NCBI RefSeq assembly: GCF_008632955.1
Contig: NZ_CP043959.1
Location: 4,340,001 to 4,404,000, forward strand
From: Streptomyces tendae
GTDB lineage: Bacteria; Actinomycetota; Actinomycetes; Streptomycetales; Streptomycetaceae
Length of the DNA: 64,000 bases
Reading direction: 5' to 3'
Shown here: in pieces, positions 1 to 7,748 of the stretch
Layout: each line of letters starts with the position of its first letter
Numbering within the stretch: the stretch's first letter is position 1
Position numbers and translations under genes: made by a program
Notes under the pieces: generated by a model
Databases searched by the model: none
What the model saw: the letters and a program-made list of their open reading frames with translations, nothing else
What the model was told of the DNA's origin: nothing

Positions 1-38
1 GACACTGAGGTGGACTACCCCGAGCGACAGGTGGGGCC

Positions 39-572
39 ATGCCCGCAGCAGCCACGCAGTCCGTCGAAGAGGCGATCGAGGTCGCCGTTCCGGTGCACAC
101 CGCGTACAACCAGTGGACCCAGTACAAGACCTTCCCCCGCTTCATGCGCTGGGTGAAGGGCGTCGAGCAGCTCCGGCCGAACCTCACCCGGTGGGTGATC
201 GGCGCCGGCTGGGTGAGCTACGAGTACACGGCCGAGATCGTGGAGCAGCGGCCCGACGAGCTGATCGCGTGGCGGGGGCTCGGCCGCTGGGCCGGACACC
301 GGGGCGAGGTGGCGTTCCGCTCCGTGGGGACGGAACACACCGAGATCGTCGTGCGCATGGGGTCCCTGCCGCACCCCGCGAAACGGCACCTGCTGCACCG
401 GATCCCGGTGACGGCGCGCGTGGTGCGGGCCGAGCTGGGCCGCTTCAAGTGGTTCATCGAAGGGCTGGGGCAGGAGAGCGGCGCCTGGCGCGGGGTCATC
501 CGCAACGGGCAGGTGCAGCCTCTGGAGGCGGAGCCGCCGCGGAGCAGGGTGGCCGGCTGGCCCGTCGGCTGA
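39..572 (+). CDS. SRPBCC-fold (polyketide cyclase/dehydrase-like) protein
   Basis: The 177-residue protein has the SRPBCC/START-like pattern: an amphipathic N-terminal strand (EEAIEVAVPVHTAYNQWTQY, residues 9-28), then the FPRFMRWVKGVEQL segment and the EYTAEIVEQRPDELIAWRG strand pair typical of the cyclase/dehydrase subfamily. These proteins form a helix-grip cavity that binds small hydrophobic ligands; the ligand here is unknown. No signal peptide or membrane segment is visible, so it should be cytosolic. The ATG at 39 follows a purine-rich GGTGGGG. It leads a short plus-strand group with the acidic protein and hemerythrin, a combination common in Streptomyces stress regions. Function beyond the fold is inference. 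Confidence 0.85.
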   Translation: MPAAATQSVEEAIEVAVPVHTAYNQWTQYKTFPRFMRWVKGVEQLRPNLTRWVIGAGWVSYEYTAEIVEQRPDELIAWRGLGRWAGHRGEVAFRSVGTEHTEIVVRMGSLPHPAKRHLLHRIPVTARVVRAELGRFKWFIEGLGQESGAWRGVIRNGQVQPLEAEPPRSRVAGWPVG

Positions 573-695
573 CCACCGCTCGCGGCCCGCCGTCCCGCTG
601 CGGGGTTCCGGATATCTCGTACAAAGTCTGGGATCGGCCGAGCGGTTCCGCCGGTCCGGGGAACCCGGTGGTCGGAACCGACCCGAGGAGCGACC

Positions 696-857
696 ATGAG
701 CACCCCTGACGACAAGGATCTGACCCATCCGCTGGAGCAGGTGACCGGCGAGAAGGACGTCACTCCCGAGGAGGAGAGGCGCCAGGACCGGAAGGCGTCC
801 GGAGGCACCGACGCACCGGACGCCGACGGCTCCGGCGACGACACGTCCGGAGGGTGA
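696..857 (+). CDS. Small acidic, low-complexity protein
   Basis: This 53-residue ORF begins with ATG at 696, eight bases after a GAGGAG-like site (ACCCGAGGAGCG). It is rich in Asp, Glu, Gly, Ser and Thr, with no hydrophobic core, and is probably intrinsically disordered. Its TGA (855-857) overlaps the GTG start of the hemerythrin gene at 854, giving a GTGA junction that suggests translational coupling. I do not recognise a family. Codon usage matches the neighbours, which supports a real gene. Confidence 0.6.
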   Translation: MSTPDDKDLTHPLEQVTGEKDVTPEEERRQDRKASGGTDAPDADGSGDDTSGG

Positions 858-1555
858 CCATGACCGTGGGCGCCGCCTCGTTCTCCCTCCAGGACGCCGA
901 CTCGCTCGGCGGTGACGAGAGCATCCTGATGCGTCAACGCCGGGACCACGCACGGCTCGACGCGATGATCAGCCGCTGCCAGTCCGAGGACCTCCCGGCC
1001 GACGAGCTGGACGCGCTCTGGCTCGACATCGTGCAGCTGGTGTTCAGCCACGCCTTCGCCGAGGAGACCGTGCTGTGGCCGCTGCTGCGGCGCGTGGCAC
1101 CGGACGGCGAGGCGCTCACGCGTCAGGTCGAGGAGGAGCACCAGGAGATCAACGAGCTGATCGCACGGATCGAGCGGTCCCCGGACGACCCCCGGCGCGC
1201 GGAGTGGCTCCAGCAGGCGTTCGCCCTCGTCCGGCAGGACATCCGCGACGAGGAGGACGAGCTGCTGCCGCATCTGCGCGTGGCGTTCGACGACCGCAAG
1301 CTGCGACGCATCGGCGCCGCGTGGGAGGCCGTGCGGGCGACCGCCCCGACCCGGCCGCACCCCGGTGTGCCACGGCGCCCGCCCGGGAACGCGCTGCGCG
1401 GTGTGCCGCTCAGCGTCTTCGACCGGCTGCGCGACCTGGCGCCGGGCAGCGGTCCGGCCGCCCGGCGCGCCTCCCTCGTGGCGGCCGGAGCGGTGGCGGC
1501 GGCGGGTGGTGCCGTCGTCCTGGCGGTGCGGTTCGCCCGCCGTACGCGGAGCTGA
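854..1555 (+). CDS. Hemerythrin-like domain protein with C-terminal membrane helix
   Basis: The protein has 233 residues (231 if the ATG at 860 is used). The first ~150 form a hemerythrin/HHE four-helix bundle with the expected carboxylate and His ligands: RDHARLD, FSHAFAEETVLWPLL, EEEHQEINELI and DEEDELLPHLR. Such bundles hold a di-iron centre that binds O2, NO or peroxide, or act as iron/redox sensors. The C-terminus (about residues 200-225, ending in VVLAVRFARR) is an Ala/Val-rich hydrophobic helix followed by arginines, so the domain is probably tethered to the inner face of the membrane. It overlaps the preceding small acidic gene by 4 nt. A role in oxidative or nitrosative stress is inferred from the family. 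Confidence 0.9.
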   Translation: MTMTVGAASFSLQDADSLGGDESILMRQRRDHARLDAMISRCQSEDLPADELDALWLDIVQLVFSHAFAEETVLWPLLRRVAPDGEALTRQVEEEHQEINELIARIERSPDDPRRAEWLQQAFALVRQDIRDEEDELLPHLRVAFDDRKLRRIGAAWEAVRATAPTRPHPGVPRRPPGNALRGVPLSVFDRLRDLAPGSGPAARRASLVAAGAVAAAGGAVVLAVRFARRTRS

Positions 1556-1563
1556 GCAGACGT

Positions 1564-1588
1564 CGGCGGCGTCCGCCGGGCGCCGCCG
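1564..1588. terminator. Stem-loop between convergent genes
   Basis: CGGCGGCG (1564-1571) and CGCCGCCG (1581-1588) form a perfect 8-bp stem with a 9-nt loop between the convergent hemerythrin and catalase-fold genes. Actinobacterial terminators often lack a U-tract, so this is a plausible bidirectional terminator. Confidence 0.45.
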
Positions 1589-1618
1589 TTCGTTCTCCGC
1601 TGTTCGTTCTGGCCGGGT

Positions 1619-2317
1619 TCACCCGGGGGGTTCGGCGCCGCGTCCCTCGCGGGAGCCCGCGTAGGCCGCGTCGCGCAGGCGGTTGAGGCGTCCCGCGGGG
1701 TGCAGTCCGGGCAGGCTGTGCGCGTTGGGGTCGTAGGACAGCGTGGTCTCCCCGGGGGCGGCGTACACCGCGTCGAGGATGAGCGAGGCGAACGGCCGCC
1801 AGGGTTCGCCGGGGGCGGCCGCGCACAGGCGGAAGCGGACGGGCCGGCGGGCGAGTTCCCGCCACAGGGTCGGCTGCGGGGTGTGCGGCGGGCCGTGCAC
1901 CGGGAAGGCGGCGAGGACGCGTTCGCATCCTCCGGTCCGGTACGCCAGCAGGGTGGAGTACGCCCCGGTCAGGGCATCGGGCCGGAGCAGCGGCAGATGC
2001 CGGCCGAGCCGTCCCGCGCCGCTGGACGTGAACAGCAGGTCGAGCGGCCGGCCGGGGCCGCCGGCGTCCTCGACGCGGACGGCCAGGCCCAGCGCGTCCG
2101 GCAGTCGCCGGGGCGTGCCCAGGGCGCGGGACCAGCGCACGGTCGCCGGGTAGGAGGCGTGCCGGTCCAGCCACGGCACACCCCAGACGGCGTCGCCGCG
2201 GCCGGACACGTGCAGGGTCCCGGAGCACAGCACCCCGGTGGAGTGCACGGCGGGTGCGCCCCGCCACCGGGCCACCCGTTCGGCGGCCCGGTGGGCGGTG
2301 TCGTGCACGGTGCCCAC
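1619..2317 (-). CDS. Catalase-fold superfamily protein, uncharacterised
   Basis: The 232-residue protein resembles the heme-dependent catalase-like family common in Streptomyces. RALGTPRRLPDALGLAVRVED is followed by repeated strand motifs (DLLFTSSG, AYSTLLAYRTGG, LWRELARRPVRFRLCAAAPG) and the SYDPNAHSLPGL segment that in catalase relatives approaches the active-site Tyr region. The classical catalase His and NADPH site are not evident, so catalase activity should not be assumed. I chose GTG at 2317, which lies 7 nt after the dehydrogenase stop codon; this makes it the last gene of a coupled series with that dehydrogenase. GTG at 2308 is also possible. Confidence 0.7.
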   Translation of the reverse strand: MGTVHDTAHRAAERVARWRGAPAVHSTGVLCSGTLHVSGRGDAVWGVPWLDRHASYPATVRWSRALGTPRRLPDALGLAVRVEDAGGPGRPLDLLFTSSGAGRLGRHLPLLRPDALTGAYSTLLAYRTGGCERVLAAFPVHGPPHTPQPTLWRELARRPVRFRLCAAAPGEPWRPFASLILDAVYAAPGETTLSYDPNAHSLPGLHPAGRLNRLRDAAYAGSREGRGAEPPG

Positions 2318-2324
2318 GGGCGGT

Positions 2325-3500
2325 TCAGGTCCCGGGGCGGATGACCGCGCGGACGCAGCCGTCGGTCTTGTGCTTGAACATGTCGTACGCCGTGGGGGCG
2401 TCGTCGAGGGACAACGAGTGGGTGGCCAGGTGGGCGGTGGAGATCTCACCGGCGGCGAGCCGGTCGAGCAGCATCGGGATGTAGCGCTGCCCGTGCATCT
2501 GGGCGCCGCGCACGGTGAGCCCCTTGTTGATCACGGCGCCGAGCGGGAACTTGTCGACGACGCCCGCGAAGACGCCCAGGATGAACACCGTTCCTGCCTT
2601 GCGACAGGCGTGAATGGCCTGGCGTACGGCGGTGGGGCGGTCCGTCTGCAGTCGGAGCTGCTGCTTGGCCTGGTCGTACAGGTGCATGGGGCCGTCGCTG
2701 TGGGCCTCCATGCCGACCGCCTCGATGCACACGTCGGGGCCCCGCCCGCCGGTGCGTTCGCGCAGTTCCGCGGCGACGTCGGTGGTGGTGTAGTCGATGG
2801 TCTCCGCGCCGACGTACCGCTCGGTCATCTCCAGCCGCTCGGGGATGCGGTCGATGGAGATGACGCGTTCCGCCCCGAGCAGGATCGCTGCCCGTGCCGC
2901 CATCTGTCCCACGGCGCCACAGCCCCAGACGGCCACCACGTCGCCGGGCTTGACGCCGGCCAGGTCCGCTCCCATCCATCCGGTGGGCACCGAGTCCGAC
3001 AGGAAGAGGACGCTGGTGTCGTCGATGCCCTCTGGGACGGTGAAGGCGCCGTAGTCGGCGAACGGGACCCGCACGTACTCGGCGTGGCTGCCGCGCAGGC
3101 CGCCCATGGCGTGCGAGTAGCCGAAGATGCCGGCGGTCTCGTAGCCGAACAGGGCCTGCCCGATGCCCGGGTTGGTGTTGCTGTTGTCGCACAGGGACCA
3201 CAGGTCGTTGGCGCAGTACCAGCAGCGGCCGCAGCCGATGAACGAGCAGACGACGACCCGGTCGCCCACCTTGTGCTTCCGCACCGCGGACCCGGTCTCG
3301 ACGACCTCGCCGACGAACTCGTGGCCGATGACGTCTCCGGCGCGCATCGCCGGGATGTACCCGCCGATGAGGTGCAGGTCGGAACCGCAGGTGGTACCGG
3401 CGATCAGCCGTACGACGATGTCCTGGTCGTTGCGCAGTTCCGGGTCGGGGACCTGCTCGACCGACAGCTTGTTGACGCCTTCCCAGCACAGGGCCTTCAC
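2325..3500 (-). CDS. Zinc-dependent alcohol dehydrogenase (formaldehyde dehydrogenase-like MDR)
   Basis: This 391-residue medium-chain dehydrogenase has a catalytic zinc site (C38 in GTTCGSDLH, then GHEFVGE with H60/E61) and four structural-zinc cysteines (C90, C93, C96, C104 in GCGRCWYC...C). The Rossmann segment VVAVWGCGAVGQMAARAAIL is followed by an acidic residue (SIDRIP), suggesting NAD rather than NADP. The insert that includes GMEAHSDGPMHLYDQAKQQL is characteristic of the glutathione-independent formaldehyde dehydrogenase-like branch, which oxidises or dismutates short aldehydes and alcohols. It starts with GTG at 3500, overlapping the TGA of the upstream small gene by 4 nt (GTGA), so it is translationally coupled. 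Substrate is not determined by sequence. Confidence 0.92.
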   Translation of the reverse strand: MKALCWEGVNKLSVEQVPDPELRNDQDIVVRLIAGTTCGSDLHLIGGYIPAMRAGDVIGHEFVGEVVETGSAVRKHKVGDRVVVCSFIGCGRCWYCANDLWSLCDNSNTNPGIGQALFGYETAGIFGYSHAMGGLRGSHAEYVRVPFADYGAFTVPEGIDDTSVLFLSDSVPTGWMGADLAGVKPGDVVAVWGCGAVGQMAARAAILLGAERVISIDRIPERLEMTERYVGAETIDYTTTDVAAELRERTGGRGPDVCIEAVGMEAHSDGPMHLYDQAKQQLRLQTDRPTAVRQAIHACRKAGTVFILGVFAGVVDKFPLGAVINKGLTVRGAQMHGQRYIPMLLDRLAAGEISTAHLATHSLSLDDAPTAYDMFKHKTDGCVRAVIRPGT

Positions 3501-3964
3501 AGCACTCCCTCCCCGCCGGACCGGCGGCCGAACAGTCCGACGAGCCGGCCGCCCGGGGTGGGCCGAATCGTCGGCGGTGTGTCGGGGAGCATGACCTCCC
3601 CGGTCTCCAGTACGGCCTTGGCCTCGCGCAGCGCCAGCCGTACCTCCTGGCGCGGGTCCTGCCCGGCGAGGCGGGCGGGCAGGGACACCGGGGCGGGAGG
3701 CGTCGGCTCCTTGAGCCGGGCGGCGAGTTCGGTGCCGCGGTCGCCGGGCGCCGGCCGCAGCCGTACGTCGATGCGGTCGGAGAGCCGTTCGAGGGCGTCC
3801 GGCAGTTTTCCGTCCTGCCGCACGTCCTCCGTCGGACGGTTGACCGTCACCGTCAGCCAGCGGTCGCCCGCCCGGTCGTCCCCGCCGCGTGCGGCCGCGC
3901 CGGCCTTCCGGGCCGCCGCGACGCCGACGGCGGCGACGGGAACCATCCACAACGCCCTCTTCAT
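3497..3964 (-). CDS. Small protein with N-terminal membrane/export segment, unknown function
   Basis: The 155-residue protein starts MKRALWMVPVAAVGVAAARK, a positively charged tip plus a hydrophobic segment that acts as a signal sequence or anchor. The rest is polar: a WLTVTVNRPTEDV strand typical of SRPBCC-like cyclase domains ('TVNRPPEEV' pattern), then ALREAKAVLETGEVM near the C-terminus. I suspect a degenerate SRPBCC-type protein anchored to the membrane but cannot confirm it. Its stop overlaps the dehydrogenase start, so the two are made together. Confidence 0.7.
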   Translation of the reverse strand: MKRALWMVPVAAVGVAAARKAGAAARGGDDRAGDRWLTVTVNRPTEDVRQDGKLPDALERLSDRIDVRLRPAPGDRGTELAARLKEPTPPAPVSLPARLAGQDPRQEVRLALREAKAVLETGEVMLPDTPPTIRPTPGGRLVGLFGRRSGGEGVL

Positions 3965-4096
3965 GTACTGCCTCCTGCTCGGACGGGCCTCATCGTGGGC
4001 GCCGGGTTTCCGCGGCGGGTGAGGCGCAACGGCGCCGGGCCGGCGCCGGCGGCGGTCACGGGGCGGGCCGGAGGCCCTGCGCACGCACGGCCGGGA

Positions 4097-4624
4097 TCAG
4101 TCACCGGTCGTCCTGTCCACCAGGGCTCCGTACGTCAGTTGCAGCGCGTCCGCGCCCGCCAGCGCGGTCACGGCCCCCATGGCGGTGCGGGTGGCGCGCG
4201 GCCACAGGAGCTGCCCCGCCGTGAGGCTGGAGGCGACCCAGACGCTGACGCAGAAGGGGCAGGTCACCAGTTCGCCGACCGTGGCCCTGTGGTCGTCGGA
4301 CCGCGCCTCCTCGTGCAGTTCCGCGGGTCCCTGCGGGCCGACGAAGGTGGTGAAGGGGGCGCGCAGCGGGCTGGTCACCGAGCCTTTGCTCAGCAGCCGG
4401 CTCAGCCGGAACGTGGCGACGGCGGTCAGTGCCACGTCCCACGGCGCCGGCCGGCCACGCCGCCGCACCACCAGGGCCCAGCCCGTGGTGTAGGCGGCGA
4501 ACGCCGACATGGCGACGAGGTACCCGCGGATCGGACGCCCGCCGTCCTCCGCGTACGTGTGCTCGACGCGGCGCAGCACCCCCTTCACCCGGGACACGGC
4601 ACCGCCCTCGGACGTCCTGGTCAC
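4097..4624 (-). CDS. DUF1360 family membrane protein
   Basis: This 175-residue protein has the DUF1360 signature: SAFAAYTTGWALVV, a core that includes FRLSRLLSKGSVTSPLRAPF, then LVTCPFCVSVWVAS with the conserved C-P-F-C-xxxW motif. Three to four hydrophobic segments predict an integral membrane protein. Relatives occur in sporulating bacteria; the function is unknown. The GTG start at 4624 overlaps the stop codon of the Rieske gene (GTGA), so the two are translationally coupled, hinting at a shared membrane redox or stress role. Confidence 0.88.
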   Translation of the reverse strand: MTRTSEGGAVSRVKGVLRRVEHTYAEDGGRPIRGYLVAMSAFAAYTTGWALVVRRRGRPAPWDVALTAVATFRLSRLLSKGSVTSPLRAPFTTFVGPQGPAELHEEARSDDHRATVGELVTCPFCVSVWVASSLTAGQLLWPRATRTAMGAVTALAGADALQLTYGALVDRTTGD

Positions 4625-5580
4625 GACGTCCGTCCTCCGTCCGTCCCCGGCGTCGCCCCGGCCGTCGCCGGGCCGTCCACGGTGTCCGGTACGCCGTCGC
4701 CGGGCAGGCGGATCTCGACGTGCCCGTCGGTCACGCGGGTGTCGAAGGCGGGCTGGGGCGCGGTGGCGGGGCCCTCGACGTTCCAGCCGTCGGAGAGCCG
4801 GAACACGCTGCCGTGCCAGGGGCAGCGGACGCAGCCGTCGGCGACCGTGCCCTCGGACAGCGGTCCGGCCAGGTGGCTGCACCGTTCGGCGAGTGCGTGC
4901 ACCTCCCCGCCGGCCTCCCGCACCACCAGGACCGGCACGTCGTCCACGACGCGCCGTACGGGCTCGCCCACCGGGAACTCGTCCACGCCGCCGACGCGGT
5001 GCCAGCCGTCGCTGACGACGTGCGGCACCTCCTCGGCGTGGTTGACGCCCGCCGCCTGCCGGTACGCCATGTGGCCGCCGAGCAGGCCGCCGACGCCGAC
5101 GGCGGTCAGCCCGAGGAACCCGAGGGCGCGCCCGGCCGTGCCGCGGCCGGTCAGGCGCAGGACGAGGGAGGCGCCGTAGAGCCCCACGGCCGTCGTGTTG
5201 GCCACGGCGTGCACCAGGCCCACGCGCTGCTGCTCGCGGTGGAGTTCCGCCCAGTCGGTCAGGCCCGTCACCGCGGCGGGGGCGGCCCCGGCCAGGCCGA
5301 CGGCCACCAGGAGGTCCGCCTGCCGGGACCGGCCGGGGGTGAGGTCCAGGACGGCGGCCGACATCCAGCTGCCGATGGGCAGATGGATGGACATCGGGTG
5401 CAGGGGGTGGCCGAGCCACTTCCCGTGGAGTACGTCCCGGACGCGTCCGAGCGGCAGCGCGCGCACGCCTGCGCCGAGCGCGTCGATCAGTTTGTCGCGG
5501 CCGGGATCGCGCTCCAGCGCGTCCAGCAGCCACAGCATTCGGTTCTGACCCATGAGGGGGCGCCCAGGCTTCTTGCTCAT
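4621..5580 (-). CDS. DUF2231 membrane domain fused to a Rieske [2Fe-2S] domain
   Basis: The protein has 319 residues. Residues ~50-180 form a DUF2231 unit with about four transmembrane helices (GHPLHPMSIHLPIG opening, then AVGLAGAAPAAVTGLTDW and GLYGASLVLRLTG). Residues ~185-285 are a Rieske ferredoxin domain with the cluster ligands C234, H236 (CSHLAG) and C253, H256 (CPWHGS). The domain should sit at the membrane face and pass single electrons; partner proteins are not encoded here except possibly DUF1360. ATG at 5580 is used. The order DUF2231-Rieske-DUF1360 and the overlap with the next gene suggest a stable module. Confident on domains, not on pathway. Confidence 0.92.
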   Translation of the reverse strand: MSKKPGRPLMGQNRMLWLLDALERDPGRDKLIDALGAGVRALPLGRVRDVLHGKWLGHPLHPMSIHLPIGSWMSAAVLDLTPGRSRQADLLVAVGLAGAAPAAVTGLTDWAELHREQQRVGLVHAVANTTAVGLYGASLVLRLTGRGTAGRALGFLGLTAVGVGGLLGGHMAYRQAAGVNHAEEVPHVVSDGWHRVGGVDEFPVGEPVRRVVDDVPVLVVREAGGEVHALAERCSHLAGPLSEGTVADGCVRCPWHGSVFRLSDGWNVEGPATAPQPAFDTRVTDGHVEIRLPGDGVPDTVDGPATAGATPGTDGGRTS

Positions 5581-5645
5581 GCGCGCTGAGTTTCCCCACG
5601 CGCGGCGCGCAAACAGCGGGAACGACGGCGTGCCGTCCGGGCCGG

Positions 5646-6716
5646 TCAGCGGACCCGCAGGCGCACACGGGGCCATGAGGTGTTGACGTAGCCCTTGGGG
5701 TTCCACAGAGAGGCCGGGGACGCGGGCATGCCCGCACCGGTGGTGTCCCACGCCCGGGCCAGGACGTCCGCGTCACCGGACGGCAGGTCGAGGGTGATGT
5801 GCCACTGCTGCCAGACCCCCGGTCCGGCGGGCTCGTCGAGTGCCGCCCGGAACCAGGCGCGGCCGCCGTCCGTGGACACCTCGACCCGGGCGACGGTGCG
5901 CCCCTGGCCGGCGAGCGCGTAGCCGGTGACCTCGACCGGGCCGGGTGCCACGAGGGCGCCGTCCTGCGGGGTCAGGACGGCGCAGTTGAGCGGGAACGGC
6001 CCGAGGGCGACGCCCTCGGCGCCGGCCTCGCCCCCGGGAAGGCGGTAGGCGGTGGTCTGGAAGTAGCCGTCGGAGGGCGTGGTGCGCGCGGTGACGCGGG
6101 TCAGCCACTTGACGCTGCGGGCACCGATCCAGCCCGGCACGACCACGCGCAGGGGTGCGCCGTGGACGTCGGGCAGCGGCGCGCCGTTCATCGCCCAGGC
6201 CAGCAGCACGTCCGGCTCCGTCGCCCTCTCGCGCGGGACGGACACGTCGTACGGCTGGGGCGGGTCGGCGGACGGGGAGACGTCGGGGGCGTGGAAGGCG
6301 ATGTGGGCCGCCTCCGGCGCGACACCGGCGTGGGCGAGGACGTCGGCGAGGCGCACGCCGTGGAACCGGGCGGTGGACGCGGCGCCCGGCCCCCAGGGTG
6401 TCTCGCCGGGGATGTCGCGGACGGTCATCAGGCCGGCGCGCCGGTTGCCCGCGCACTGCAGGGTGACCGTCGCCCCGGCCTCCTCGAAACGGTCCCGCAG
6501 CTCGGCCAGGGACAGCCGCAGCGGGTGCGCGACCAGGCCGTCGACGGTCAGCCGCCAGTCCGTCGGGTCGAGCCGGGGCACGGGTCCGTGGCTGCGGCTG
6601 TAGAAGGTGTCGACGTCGGTGATGCGCGCGCCGGCCAGGGCGCCGCCGGGAGGTTCCGCGTTGAACGGCTCCTGTTGGTGGACCACCATGTCGTCCCGCT
6701 TGCCCCAGATGCCCAT
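5646..6716 (-). CDS. Sulfite oxidase-family molybdopterin oxidoreductase
   Basis: This 356-residue protein has the SUOX molybdopterin-binding fold followed by the Mo-co dimerisation (Ig-like) domain (about residues 240-350). The molybdenum-ligating Cys is C88 in TLQCAGNRR. No heme-binding N-terminal domain and no Tat/Sec signal are present, so it resembles the cytosolic plant/bacterial heme-free type, which oxidises sulfite using O2 or an unknown acceptor. It is 38 nt downstream of the PhyH gene on the same strand and probably co-transcribed. Another, smaller SUOX-fold gene lies at 28.9 kb in this window. Confidence 0.92.
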   Translation of the reverse strand: MGIWGKRDDMVVHQQEPFNAEPPGGALAGARITDVDTFYSRSHGPVPRLDPTDWRLTVDGLVAHPLRLSLAELRDRFEEAGATVTLQCAGNRRAGLMTVRDIPGETPWGPGAASTARFHGVRLADVLAHAGVAPEAAHIAFHAPDVSPSADPPQPYDVSVPRERATEPDVLLAWAMNGAPLPDVHGAPLRVVVPGWIGARSVKWLTRVTARTTPSDGYFQTTAYRLPGGEAGAEGVALGPFPLNCAVLTPQDGALVAPGPVEVTGYALAGQGRTVARVEVSTDGGRAWFRAALDEPAGPGVWQQWHITLDLPSGDADVLARAWDTTGAGMPASPASLWNPKGYVNTSWPRVRLRVR

Positions 6717-6754
6717 GGTGGTGATTGTCCGCCTGTCCCCGGCGGGCCGCCCGG

Positions 6755-7606
6755 TCAGGCGTCGCCCATGACCAGGCCCTCGATGGTGTGCTTCTGCGTC
6801 ACCGGCACCAGGACGTCCACGACGGGGCAGTCCAGGTGGCGCCGGACCCGCTCGGGCAGCGCCTCCCAGTAGGCGCGGGTGACGGCGGTGTCGTGCCGTT
6901 CGCCGTTGGTCGCGTCGGGGCCGTCGACGCCCAGCACGAGGACGGGGCGCGCCTTGGCGGAGTGGTTCCTGGTGCCGCGGTGGATGGTCAGCGCGCTGCG
7001 CGCGGAGATGTCGCCGCGCCGCGGGTACTTGCGCACCGCCCGCTCCTCGTAGCGCGGGTAGTGCGTCCGGGGCGGGAACATGCCGTGGCCGAACTCCGGG
7101 CTGTCGTCCCACTGGGTGCCGGGGGCGATCTCGAAGGGGCCCATGTCCTCCTCCGTGTCGACCGCGGTAACGTTGAAGGCGAGGGAGGTCAGCCGGCGCT
7201 CGGCGCGGGTCTCCTCGGGCATGGGGAAGTCGCGGTGCCACGGCTGGTCGACAGCGCCTTCCAGCGGGACGTCGAAGCCGACCTCGACGATGCGGTAGTC
7301 GGGGCCGAGGACCGCCGTGCAGACGGAGCGCACCCACGGGTGGTCGACGAGGTCGACGAAGCCGCGCAGCCGTTCGGGGTGGATCTCCACGTAGTAGCGG
7401 TGGGGTCCGCGGCCGACCGCGCCGCCGGGGCGGCTACGGGCCTCCTCGAAGGCGGTCTCGATGTCCTCGCGCAGCCGGTCGGCCCACTCGGGGGTGAAGG
7501 CGCCCTTGCGGGCGGTGATGCCGTCCTCGTAGAGGGCCTGGACGTCGGCCGTGACGTCGGCGTCCAGCTCGGCCGGGGCGATGCCGGGGTGGGTGTACGG
7601 GCTCAT
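6755..7606 (-). CDS. Phytanoyl-CoA dioxygenase (PhyH) family Fe(II)/2-oxoglutarate enzyme
   Basis: This 283-residue protein carries the iron-binding facial triad of PhyH-type dioxygenases: H124 and D126 in QPWHRDFP and a distal His in TIHRGTRNHS (H209 or H215), with R220 positioned to bind 2-oxoglutarate. These enzymes hydroxylate lipids, amino acids or small metabolites. A strong ribosome binding site (AAGGAGG) precedes the ATG at 7606. It heads the minus-strand series that runs to 1619 and is divergent from a LacI-family regulator, with a 26-bp palindrome in the shared 142-nt promoter region, so it is the likely primary target of that regulator. The substrate is unknown. Confidence 0.88.
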   Translation of the reverse strand: MSPYTHPGIAPAELDADVTADVQALYEDGITARKGAFTPEWADRLREDIETAFEEARSRPGGAVGRGPHRYYVEIHPERLRGFVDLVDHPWVRSVCTAVLGPDYRIVEVGFDVPLEGAVDQPWHRDFPMPEETRAERRLTSLAFNVTAVDTEEDMGPFEIAPGTQWDDSPEFGHGMFPPRTHYPRYEERAVRKYPRRGDISARSALTIHRGTRNHSAKARPVLVLGVDGPDATNGERHDTAVTRAYWEALPERVRRHLDCPVVDVLVPVTQKHTIEGLVMGDA

Positions 7607-7632
7607 GCGTGCCTCCTTGCAGCGGGACGTGT

Positions 7633-7656
7633 GGGGGTACCGGGCCGGGTACCCCC
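7633..7656. repeat. Perfect inverted repeat in the PhyH leader
   Basis: GGGGGTACC (7633-7641) and GGTACCCCC (7648-7656) form a 9-bp perfect hairpin with a 6-nt loop, 27-50 nt upstream of the PhyH start on the transcribed leader side. It could be a second operator or an RNA hairpin that influences PhyH translation. Confidence 0.4.
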
Positions 7657-7669
7657 TCCGGGTCCTATG

Positions 7670-7695
7670 TTGCATCGTTGATTTCAACGTGGCAA
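7670..7695. promoter_or_regulatory. Candidate LacI-family operator between PhyH and lacI genes
   Basis: A 26-bp imperfect palindrome: arms TTGCATCGTTGA and TCAACGTGGCAA flank a central TT, with 10 of 12 positions symmetric. It lies almost midway in the divergent promoter region of a LacI-family gene and the PhyH gene. Local AT content is clearly above the surroundings. This position and symmetry are typical of an autoregulatory LacI-type site. Binding is inferred. Confidence 0.6.
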
Positions 7696-7748
7696 TAGCC
7701 CGTGCCCGCTCATGGTCCACGCACTGGGGCGCATGCCACGATGTGCGG

